The notes beneath the pieces were generated by a model. The model was not told the origin of the DNA. It ran no database searches and was given only the letters and a program-made list of their open reading frames with translations. DNA of 64,000 bases, from the NCBI GenBank assembly GCA_030248225.1, contig JASANE010021313.1, forward strand, positions 1 through 64,000, in the 5' to 3' direction. Of the stretch, positions 1 to 11,300 are shown piece by piece. The position numbers and the translations under genes were made by a program. The first letter of the stretch is position 1. Each line of letters begins with the position of its first letter. This DNA comes from Trileptium ribeirensis. Taxonomy: Eukaryota; Nematoda; Enoplea; Enoplida; Thoracostomopsidae.

Positions 1-1378
1 TGGCAACAACTTATTTAAACTCGGTGTACATTTCTGCTTATGATGATGTCAAAAAAAATTTAATAATCCGATAGACAAAAAAGTTTAATCATAAATTTTG
101 TGTTGATATTATTTGTATATTTACACAATACATTTATTGTGTGTTTACAGTCTACGTTGTTGTTATGAAATATTGTATACAAAAGTATGTGTATTGTATA
201 TGTATATGTTTATTTCTATACGAAGTGTATGTTTGTCACACATAGTTTATGAATTTCTTATATGTTGGAACGTAGTGTATGTATGCTGTATCATTTGTCG
301 TGTGTTTACATTTCTATGCGCGTTTGATGTATTTCGTATTGTGTTGGAACTTTTGTACAGGGTGCAAGAGAAATTTTAAGACTTAGCTAATTTTGAGAGA
401 GTTCGCAAGGGAGTAACAGAAACAAGAGAGTTTTATGTGAGTCTAGGCCATAAGTTGGAAATATATCGAATTTGAGTGTAAGGGTTGGGTGCCCTAAGCA
501 TTAGGCCTACATTAGCGGATATGTGTATGTGTATCTGCTGGATTTTCGGATGGAATCTTAAATTTTGTTTATACTTAACAATTCTGGGAATTTCATAAAA
601 ACTCATTCCCTAACGACTAAAATTCACTTATGTTTAAGAGAGAATTTTACGAGAGTGGAACAAGAGTAAAACTTGGAAACCTTATTATGTAATTTCGACA
701 ACTTAGAGAAATCAATAGGGAGAAAATTAGGAGTAAACCTCTAGCTCGGGTATTTAAGCGGTTGCGCAGTTAGATCGGGGCCTCAGTCGGCCTCAGAAGC
801 TGCGCAATCAGGGTGAGTCGGTTCAGCCGTTTATTTGTTTAATGTGTGTAGAATTTATGACTTATTGAAGTGTGTGAAATAAAATATCTGCATTATAAGT
901 GTTACACATTAAGGCCTTAGGATTAAGCACATAAAATAATATATCCCGTGGTGCTCGCATTGTCGTAGCTGTGTGTAATCTACGGTGGGACTAAACACCC
1001 CTAGGACCACGTAGGTTACAGATCGAAAACATTTGGTCTGATGAGAAATTGGAGACTTCCACTTTGTAGCATTCCTCCGGAAGAGTAAGAGATTTCTGAT
1101 CCGACGTGTCTAAGAATAGTTAAGATGCTCGTAGATCTCGTGTTACCAAAACGATTAAGCGGCCGGTGGGGTCGGTTTTTCGATATTTCGGCCAAAAAAT
1201 GGCGGTAGAACGTAATTTCATACAAAGCGAAAATTTAACTGCACGTACGTAGCTAACAAAAATATTTCGAAAATCCATCCACCCGGGGATGACTGGCACC
1301 CGGCGACGCTGTCACGAATAAACAAAATTATTTTAATGCTATTTATATGAGTTAGATTTACTTTCACGATGCATACCT
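1..1378. other. Intron of aPKC, no gene seen
   Basis: This is the distal part of the intron after aPKC exon 8. It is AT-rich on the left, with TGTATGTGT-type runs near 160-330. I looked on the minus strand for the expected WVQTEK continuation and did not find it. Confidence 0.5.
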
Positions 1379-1616
1379 GATACACTACTAGCCACAATTG
1401 ACCCCTGCTTTCTCTCATTGCTAGGTCGCTTCTAAGGCGACAGTCAATTGTGGCGAGTACTGTATCAGATATGGATCGCAGAAAGTGAGCAGAGTGCACA
1501 TAAATAGCATTTTGTCTAAATAGCACTGTAGCGAGTACTGTAGGCAAAGTGCTATTTAGATGAACTCGGTTCACTTGCTGCGATCCATATCTGATCAGTA
1601 TCCACCACAAGTGACC
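1379..1616. repeat. Foldback (nested inverted-repeat) element
   Basis: Two inverted repeats sit side by side and share their border. Arms 1379-1402 and 1443-1466 pair almost perfectly (GTCAATTGTGG on the right arm), and arms 1465-1495 and 1564-1594 pair over about 30 bp (GATCGCAG against CTGCGATC). A shorter inner pair around AAATAGCAC/GTGCTATTT sits inside the second loop. This is typical of a foldback or MITE-like insertion. Confidence 0.65.
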
Positions 1617-2079
1617 CTCCCAACGCGAAAGTTATTTCTGTACGCGTTGATGGACAGTCATTTCTGTACGCTTTGATGACATGAACATTACATTTAATTT
1701 TATAAACATATTACCAATATAAACCGCAAATATCCTCTAGACTGTTGGCCTTATGTTCGAGCTACCAGGTCTATTCAGTGTTCACGCAGTGACACTGCAC
1801 CGGCCAGCTTCGCGACAACGGCACATGGCACCTTTGAAGGACGCTACATGGTTCCAAAAAAATAAACTAGAGTGGCAGGTCCGAGAAACCGCGGCACCCG
1901 ACATAGGCTTAGCATTTATGGCACATCCAGGGACCTAAGGCAAATGTTGTATAGCTTAAGGCTTAAACTTAGTGTATCGAGAAAAGCAAAGCGTGCGTTT
2001 CACTTCCGGCCCTAAATATTATATTCAAGGAGGCAACAAGTATCAAAATCAAAAACCAAATGTTGCGTCTTCAGCTTGC

Positions 2080-2310
2080 CTCGTCATCGTTCATAATTTC
2101 TTTCTTGATGATCTTCATTGCGTAGACCTGACGCGTCGATTTGAGCTCCACTTGAAGCACTTTGGCGTACGAACCACGTCCAATGACGCGGAGCATTTCG
2201 AAATCGTCGAGCGTAATTGCTGAACGTTTCGCTGGCCCACCACTTGTTGCTGCCACTGAAGACGACGGAGTGGACCCGCTTCGCGATGAATCGATCGCGT
2301 CTTCAGGATT
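2080..2310 (-). CDS. aPKC: aPKC exon 8: start of kinase domain
   Basis: The acceptor is AATTTAG|AA. It has 77 codons in phase 0: a Ser-rich stretch, then [20 protein letters not shown] with the glycine-rich loop, and [15 protein letters not shown] with the ATP lysine. Homologues continue with DIDWVQTEK, so the exon should end after the Asp-Asp-Glu codons. The next bases are GCAAGC, a good GC-type donor (AG|GCAAG), and the frame stops three codons later. No GT donor lies at the right place. The continuation exon was not found in 1-2079 and must lie to the left. Confidence 0.93.
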
Positions 2311-5300
2311 CTAAATTATTAATAATAATTATTATTATTGATTACAGCTAACTTGATGCTTACTCAAAGCAAAGATAGCAACTGTCCTTCAGATAAACGC
2401 AGCTAACTACAGAAGCAAAAGATCGCAATACACGTGTTGGTATACACACAACGACATCCAAAATTGATTGCTGATCAAAGCATGTTTTAGCGCTGCTCGC
2501 TTTGATGTTCGCTAGCTCGAAAGGTCACAGTCATTTCTAGCTCTTACTGTATATATAACAGAATTATTTTTAAGCTTACTTATATACAATCACAGTCATG
2601 AATAACTGTCGGTTTTAGAATAAACATCGAACAACAAATAATTTTCTTCAAATGCAATTTCGGACACGTTTCGTACAACATCAGCACTATTTGTTTATAT
2701 ATTTTTGATTTTTTTTCATTTACACGTTAGATTACATTTGACGGGCACTACCGAACGCTGTTCGAACAAAAATATGGAACTCATACACTTTTCGAATCAA
2801 AACAAAACATTTACGCCACAGCGCCAATCAAGAGCTGGTCCGGTGACAGTTTATCGGGACTGTAACATGACCGTTGAATAAGCTACGCTAGGGGACCTTG
2901 ACAAACAAGTGAATTCGATGTACCAACAAGCCGTCGACACAAATGAATCCGAAGTCTCACAAGTAAAAAGTAAGGTATTGGTAAAGCTTCGAAACATTAA
3001 ATCTCTCCAAGATAGAATTATTGAGACTGTTAGATTTGTTTAGTGAACGACTGCAGCGACTTCCAAGAATTCGTACGTATAATACGTACACATAAAGAAA
3101 AAATAGGATCTAACAAGCGCATGAGAAACAAAGCGAGCGTGGTTTCATCTACAGTTGTCGTTTGTAATCACCTGTAACAGGTTTTTGGCTTGATATACTA
3201 CCCTATAATCTCAGGAACCTTGGTCAGAGTGTAGCTACCGAACACCACCTGTTCCGCGTGTAACAAAACCTATAATGGCTTATCTTTAGATGCAGAAATA
3301 ATGTTTAATATAAGTCAGATTGAACTCTAAACATAACAAAATCATGGTATTCAGCGTGCTTGGTAAGTTAATACACTCGTTTGAAGACACAAACATGCAA
3401 CAACACGCCAAAACATTAAGAATCGATATTTCTGGCAAAAGTTAGACCAACCGTCTTCAGGCCCGCGGTGGCACAGGAGTTAGCACGGTTTCACGAAAAG
3501 CATTGTGTTATGTCGATTTTGCAAAAAGAATAGCAACGTTGTAGATGTCGATTTTGCAGTTGTAGCGAGTTATAGTTTCCTTTTTTCGATGTGAAAGACT
3601 TTGCTCAGTGAAAAAGTTACTATGACATTATATTTGTGTCTCGGTTATCGACTGGTGTTTCACATGAAGACTGATCCAAGAAGCAATAGTTCGCTTACCT
3701 GTACCGCTGTTTCTTCAGTCATTCCTTCAAACGACATCGGCCCGTTATACGCCGCAGGATGGCCCGGTCGGAAGTCACCTAAAACAAACAAGCTAAGAAG
3801 TAAATAGTTTTCATATACAACCGTCTTGATGTAAAATGTAAGCTTCGAACACTTCGTGTGACAGAAATCGCCAAAGCAAATAAACAGTTCGGGATTTGAA
3901 TTAACAGATTTTGAACGGGAGGTAGATAATAATAAATGACAACAATAAGGTTTACTCAACTTTACATCCCCGCAATAAAACCTAATATTTTTGTTCTCAG
4001 ACAATTTCTGCTATAAATTACTGTAGTCTCTATACACTTTAAAATAAGGCCATCCCATCGACAGTCCAAGGCCATTCCAATCCAGCTTCAGTCTGCGCTT
4101 TCTGATATATTTTCATAGCCCAAAATTATAGCCGTCAAAGAGTGGTCTTAAAATTCGATGAACAATTTGCGAGAAGTATAACATGAGAGGGGCTTGTAAC
4201 TAAACGTGTGCATAATTCTGTCTCTAAATTTTTTACAATTTTCAGCGTTTCAGTGCAGGTCGCCAATTTAGCATCAAATCAGATCCAGTTTTGAACTTTT
4301 TAAATATTTTTATAACTTTTAGCTTTGATATTCTGGCGTCTGCATAGAAGGGTAGAAAGTGGCGCTCAATGATATTCGATTTCCCATCCATCCATCCATA
4401 AGCTATTCACCCCAATGTATGGGGAACGCTGAGCCTCCTTTGTCGGTTCCTGGGCTTGGGACGCTCCTGACCCCCAATGCACGCTCCTGACTTCTGGTAT
4501 CGACTGAGATTTGTTTTCGCCACGACCTTCCCGCAGTTGGGGCATTCCGTCTGAACCCAAGAACCCACGCCGGAGGGCGTGGGACCGGCTTGAGATCGTT
4601 TAGAGAGAGAAGTCGGTCGGCTGCCTCCGAACTCCGCTCTGATCCGGCGCAGCCCGGGTCCCTTTGATAAGACTCCGCGCGGTCCGCGGCGTGAAGTAAT
4701 GTGGGATTCTTTGTTTCCGCGACTGATGTTGTCGGTCTTCGCTTGCCACCTCGTGAATGTGAATCCCGTGGCCCGCACGCTTTCGATTTCCCCCAGGACT
4801 TCTGTGGCTCTTCGTCCCCATCATACCACCAGTTCAGCCCCAGGTATTTTGAGGCGATACCAAAAACGATCGTCCTAACAAAAGGTTATAACAAAAATCA
4901 ATACAACTCGTTATATTTCGACTATTTATGACAAAAACCGATGTAAAATGAAGTGCAGTCTGCATAAGTACGCATTTTCAGTACTTAAATAACAAATATC
5001 CAACAAAAACACTAAAAAGTCGTTGACCCTAACCCCATCGAAGACAACTCAAAACGCACGAAGTATTCGTGCTGGTCTCTAGATCACTAAATCATCGTAT
5101 GAAAAACATACATATATACAATTTTGGATGCCCTGCATGCAATACGTAGCCAAACAACTGAACACAGAGCATATTCCATCGGCAATTGAGTTCAATAACC
5201 CTAATCCCAGTGAAAACATTTCAAAAGGCATGGGATACTCCACCTAGACTCTAGACAACCAAACCATCGTATTCATGCCTCCGAAAAGCGCATATAGACA

Positions 5301-8300
5301 ATTCATAATGCACTGTAGGCAATACGTAACCAAAGAAAGACTTTAAGAATATCGGGTTCAGTGGCCCTGGACCCAAACATCTGAAAAGGCATAAGATACT
5401 AGCGCTGTACTCTAAATATGCCATAGCATTCAGTGTACCGAAAAACCTATATATAGACCAGTCTTGATGCCAGGCACGCAATACATAAGCAAACAAGACA
5501 AAACTCGCTATATTTTGGAAACAGGGTTCATCGACCGTTAACCCTTGAAACCCCATGGAAAGTTACAATATACTAGTCATGTTGGCCTCTAGATAAAACC
5601 ATCATATTCAGCGTGCTTCATAACCTAATGAGGTGAGGTGAGAACATACAATACATTGCCGAAATTTGAAAAATCACCATTTCTGGAAAAGGATCGACGA
5701 ACCATTTTTGGGCTTACAGGGTCCCTGAGAGTGGTCCCACAAAAAAGTCGAGAGCATTTCAAAGTAGAGCTCGATGAGCAGGTTCTGCTGTTCTGTGGTC
5801 TCCATTTTTCGATATGAACCATGTGTCACGTGATATGGGCTCCGAAATACTGATTGATACCTTTATAACCAGATTTGGCAAAGAACATTTAAAAATTTTT
5901 TTCTGCCATTTGACCAGGAAGATGGTTTCGTAACTGTTCGCGTTCAGCTAAAGGGCACATCATCATCACTTTTGCTATGAAACAAAAAATTATCGAAATC
6001 CCCCATTCAAAAATGAGTATGAATGACAGCGACAGACAAAAAAGAACTTTTCACTGTTTTCGTACTAGCGCCCCAGTTTCGCTCGCTTAATGGTAGTTCA
6101 AATTTATTTCCCACACTCGACAATAATTTTGTGGTGCCATAAGCACAATTGTTGCTTGGGTACTTCAAAAAAGACCGCACCATCTACTTACCCCCGTTCA
6201 ATGGCCTTCCACTACCCGCAGCAGCATTGCTTCGATCAGACATTTGCATTACTGAATCATCGTAGCTGTTGCCGATCTTTTGTTGGTGATGATGTCCCGA
6301 TGCCGTCGTCGTTGCTCCGCTTCGGCTATAGCCATGAACAAACGCATGCGGATCCTCCTGAAATTATAATATATTCACAAAATCAACGACAACGTTTGTC
6401 CTTAACAAGCTAAATTTGGATCAACAAGGAAGCTGCTGCTGTATTCATTGTACAGCAATTTTCGTCAATGGATAAAAAATCATTCATAACTGATTTTGCA
6501 ATCCATAGTAATCGTTAAACAGACTGCAAAAGTCGTAAAGACAAAGTAAAAAGGAGCAATTCATAACAGTCCAATGTTGATAGCACATGGCGACAACCTA
6601 AACAATAGTGCGGTTAGGAAAAACAAATATTATTCATATCGTGCATCAGAAATTTTAACCCAATTATATAACTATTGCATTACTAATCAAATTGCTCATC
6701 GAAACGAATTAATCATATTTTCAGGATCGCGCCGAAAGAATATAATATTGCCAGCAAATGAAACATAGATTAGGAGTAGTTATTAAAAATATATTGAGAC
6801 AGAATAATTGGTATATGATGCGGAGATAACTTAGACATATTTTTACTCAATACTCTCGTACATAAGGATACTTCGCGAACATTACATTTCCAGCAAAATC
6901 CTACACATCACTTCATGGTTGTTTCCGAGCAGACAGACACATTCGCCGCGCCAAAATATTGACAACGAGCCGCATTTTCATAAAACAACACTAAGGAATG
7001 ATCCGAAACTTCGTAAAGGTTGTTCTACCATAAAAAAGCTAAACATTTGACTGGCGCACTACGATATATAAATATCACCAACTTTCCTAAGCTCTGCCCG
7101 CTATAGCGGGTAAAGGATGACCGATCATAAGTGTTGTGAGTGGCATAAACAATTTTCGCTGGCAACATTTTATTTCGCCGTCAAGGGTTGCGCAACTAGA
7201 CAATTAATAAATCTTGATTATAGTCGCAATTGTGAGTCTCTCATTTCATCTCGCTCTACGTCACAAAAATCTCAAGTCATAATCAGCGATAAGACATACA
7301 GTACTCAATTATATAACCTACCACAGGTTTTCCAGTACACCAGGCCTTAACAAGCTTATGACATCGTTTGTGAACCGGAATTTTGCATTGCATACAGCGA
7401 TAGCCTTGTCTTCCGAGGCCCCAGACACGATCACCGCAAAAAGCACATGTGGCACGCTGGAAAACGAAGGTAAAAATAAGTAACAACAAATGTGAATTGG
7501 GGAAGAGCAACACACTTTGCTGCACTCTAATGTAAATTCGTGTTGGGTGGCACTGGCGTTTTCGGTCTGACCCTCTCATTTGTGGAGGTCGTCATTCACG
7601 GACCCCCACGTTTTGTGGAGGGTAGCTCGGACCGCTTTTTGGGAGGCACGGAAGTAGATCGGATGCCCTCTCCCAAGATTTGAAAGGTTGGTTTACAAGC
7701 AGCTCCTCTCTTCTTGGCTCACAAACGTAGGTCAGTTACTGGAGCTAAAGTCGTGACCAAGCACCTCTCTTCTTGGCTATCTAACGTAGGTCAGTTACTG
7801 TTCAATATCTATCTAGCAAGTACACAATAATTGGCCAATTACTGCCACTAAAAAGTATGGTACTCTTAAAGCTAAACAACCTTTAGCCTCACAGTACTTG
7901 GCGGCTCGTTTCGAGTTGTCCACATTGAATTTCATCCGGGAGAGGGAGGAACCCATCTATGCCTATATGTTGGTGACGGGGACAGGTGTTTTCTTTCAAT
8001 TTCAAATTTTGACCATCCGCATTTCGTGGTGGGTAGTGGGAAGCAAAATATTCATCTGTATTTCGTGCGAAGAATCCCTCACAAAAATGTGGAATGCGAC
8101 ATATGTTCCCGACTGAGCAAAACACAGGAAACAGCAGGAAAGACACCTTGACATGCCTATAGGCTAAATACACTGAAGTTTTTAAGATCGCGATTCTCTT
8201 CAACAAATACCAATCCCTCTTTTTTCTAATAATCTACAACGATATGAAATTATCAGTCCGAAGACTTCGTTCGCAAGTATGGAAGACCAAGCAGGTACGA

Positions 8301-11300
8301 TACAAACTAGCCTTATTAAATCGCTTCGGCTGAAACAAATGTCCATTGACACGATAGAATTTTTTCCAACGTCGAGCACCGCGGCGATACACCGTTCCTC
8401 AAACAATTATAAATAAAAATTCATTTAAATTTCCTAATAAATATTTTCATTCATAAAGGAATTATATAAATAGAACTTATCGTTCCGAAGAACATTCAAC
8501 GTCGATTCATCGCCGCTTCCATTGCAAAGCTATCGATAGTAATAAAACTACGTTAACCGCATTGTGCCACAACAAAAACCCGGAATTTGAATATAGGAAC
8601 CAAACAGTTATCAGCGATATCTGAACACTAAATAAGATATATACAAATAAAGGTGAGAGCGAAAATTATGAGTAACGGACAAAAAAGTGCGAAAAAGGCG
8701 AAAGCAGATAGACACAATTACGTCAGCCCAAGTCCAGAGGAAATTTCTTCCATTTGCGTCTGCGTCGATTGAGTCTGCACCTACGTGCGGCGGTAGCTGA
8801 GTATTCAAATTGTGCTGTCCTCCACAACCTAAACTAAGGTCTTTACATAAGCCCTTGGTCCAGCAAAATTTTTTTGAGTCCACGTAAAAATATTTCGGTT
8901 CAGGCCTACCTGTGGACCCAAAAAAATCTTGGCCCATTATAATTTTTAGTACAGCTAAAATTTTTATGCTTATTTCGCCTGTCCACAGAGGTGAACCCTC
9001 GATTTTGAAATCCCCACTGTTCCTCTTCCCTATCGTCCGAAACCCCGATGTTCAACTAAATCCGTGATTTATTGGTTTCTAAATTCATTTTATATACTAT
9101 ATAGCATTAATATAAATTACTACTAATTCAAAACTGTTTTATAACTTGGCACTATTTGATAGACAGTACGAAGTACATGAATATGTGAAAATATGTATTG
9201 CATATAAAACAAAATTTTTACCTGCTCCAACGCTTTAAATTTTCCATACGAGAATGGGCACGATGACTCCCAGGTTCCAACCCCCGATTTTGTGGTGTTA
9301 CTTTAAATAACATTTTTAACTGAAACTGCGTATTTCAACAGGCCGCCGTTATTTCATTATGTATAGGCTAAATAAAACTATTAGCAATATCTGTGGCACC
9401 AACACTAATTTTTAGGACGTTTATTTTCGACGGCACGTCAAAATACCTAGAGTACTGGAAGACCTACTCGGTGGAGATCAAAATTCACCTGAGCGATACG
9501 ACATACTGGGCCTAAAAGCGATCCTGTTCGTCGAGAGGTCAGGACATATTGTTTAAAAAATGAACAATACTTACTGTCTTCACCCGTACATGGGAAACCT
9601 GGTTGAAAAGGCACGCTTGGAAATACTAAAACAATAATACGAGATTAAGTCGGTTGATGGTTGCTTAGGCAGAGAGTGGAACAAACCGGAAAACGGAAAA
9701 TTCAAAAACAAAATGACTCAACATTTTATTTTTTTTCACTGATGAATAAAACAGAAAACGTGAAAATTTTGTTGTAACAGATACATAGACGTCGTTAGTA
9801 TAATAAAAAGCAGATGTGGCTTAGAAAACAACTATGTGCTTACAATGACTATTTGGCTAAGTTGTTTTAGCATTTTTACTGATTTTTAAGAGAACGTTCA
9901 CAATTTATGAAAAGCAACCCTCTGCTTAGAAAAGGCAATTTCTGAAGAATGCCAAATTTTCTACAAAAGTGGGAAATCATGGTAATTTCAGCAGTATTTT
10001 GATTCAAATTTTATGTTAAAATGGATAGATTTCTCTCTACAAATTCCGTTAAATTTCACAAAATATATATGTTTATGATATAACACCAAAATGTGAATTA
10101 TTGTAATACTGAATGTTTGAAAATCGATCTATCCGGAGTAAGCAAAGTGAATAGTAAATCCGGAAAAATGCGAATCCGGAACTATCCGGAAAATTAGTAA
10201 AATTTGATTTTAAATTGAATTTTACAAATTAAGAGAATTCCCACTGGATTAACGCGACGACGCTAAAATATTTCTGTCATTATATGAATGAAGTACTTTA
10301 GTTGTGATCCTCAATGTCTGGCGGTCAAGGTTTGACTAGTGAAACGATCGCGCTTTGTAGAGAAACAGGAGCCGTCTCGACATGTTAATTCCGGAAGCCT
10401 GGTTAATAACTTCATTTATGAGCTATGAATATATTGTACTCATGCATTTCTCACAAAATAGTTAGTAAACAACTGTAAACATGGCAAAAACTTAACTGGC
10501 TACAAAATTCAAAAAATTAGCTTTTTACTCCAGTTTCAAACACATCATCTACGGCACCGTGCGTATTTGATATAGTCTTAGGCGGTACCGTACAATAAAA
10601 CAATCCGACGAAGAAGAGAGAAGGTTCTCCGTCTCGTGAAACCACAAAGACTCAACACGTCCGACACTAGTCGGTAGTGGAATTACGTTTGTGAGCGGAG
10701 CTTGGGCTGTGGCATTATGAATGTACTCAATTTTATGTTGTTATAACTACATTGCAAAGGGCATAGGGCTTTAGCATTGGTAAAAATATTATATTTGAAT
10801 TCTTCGACCCAAAAAACCCTATAATGGTTTGATCGAAACGATTCTATTTCAATAAATAACACAAATATTGCAAAATTCTCTATTTTAGCTGCCTAAGTTT
10901 ACCTAATTAGCTGGCTAGTCGGTAGTGGAACTACATTTGTGAGCGGAGCTTGGGCTGTGGCATTACGAATGTACTCAATTTTATGTTCTTGTAACTACAT
11001 TGCATAGGGCATAGCGCTTTATCATTGGTAAAAATATTATATTTGAATTCTTCGACCCTAAAAACCCTATAGTGGTTTGATCGAAACGATTCTATTTCAA
11101 TAAATAACACAAATATTGCAAAATTCTTTATTTTAGCTGCATAAGCTTAACTAATTAGCTAATTACTAATTAACCACTCAAAATTTTTTAATCCCACATA
11201 TTAGGTGCACACTCTGATATGATAGGCTTTCAAACAAAAAAAGTTTTTTTTAAAATCGGTTCAGTGGTTCTTGAGATCCGTCGGACCGAACGAACGAACG

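Noticed and set aside
8306..8308. GTTTGT as the donor of aPKC exon 4 instead of the GC donor
   Set aside because: It adds GCTA to the exon, shifts the C1 exon out of frame and gives a stop soon after.
8611..8937. Minus-strand open frame with a [13 protein letters not shown] stretch in another register, at first a candidate for the aPKC pseudosubstrate exon
   Set aside because: It lacks the NGH...FNR part and correct phases. The true exon was found at 8312-8397.
9200..9300. Minus-strand stretch ending in a GTAAAA donor-like word, tested as the missing aPKC spacer exon
   Set aside because: No PG..CPGED-like residues in any frame and no fitting phase.
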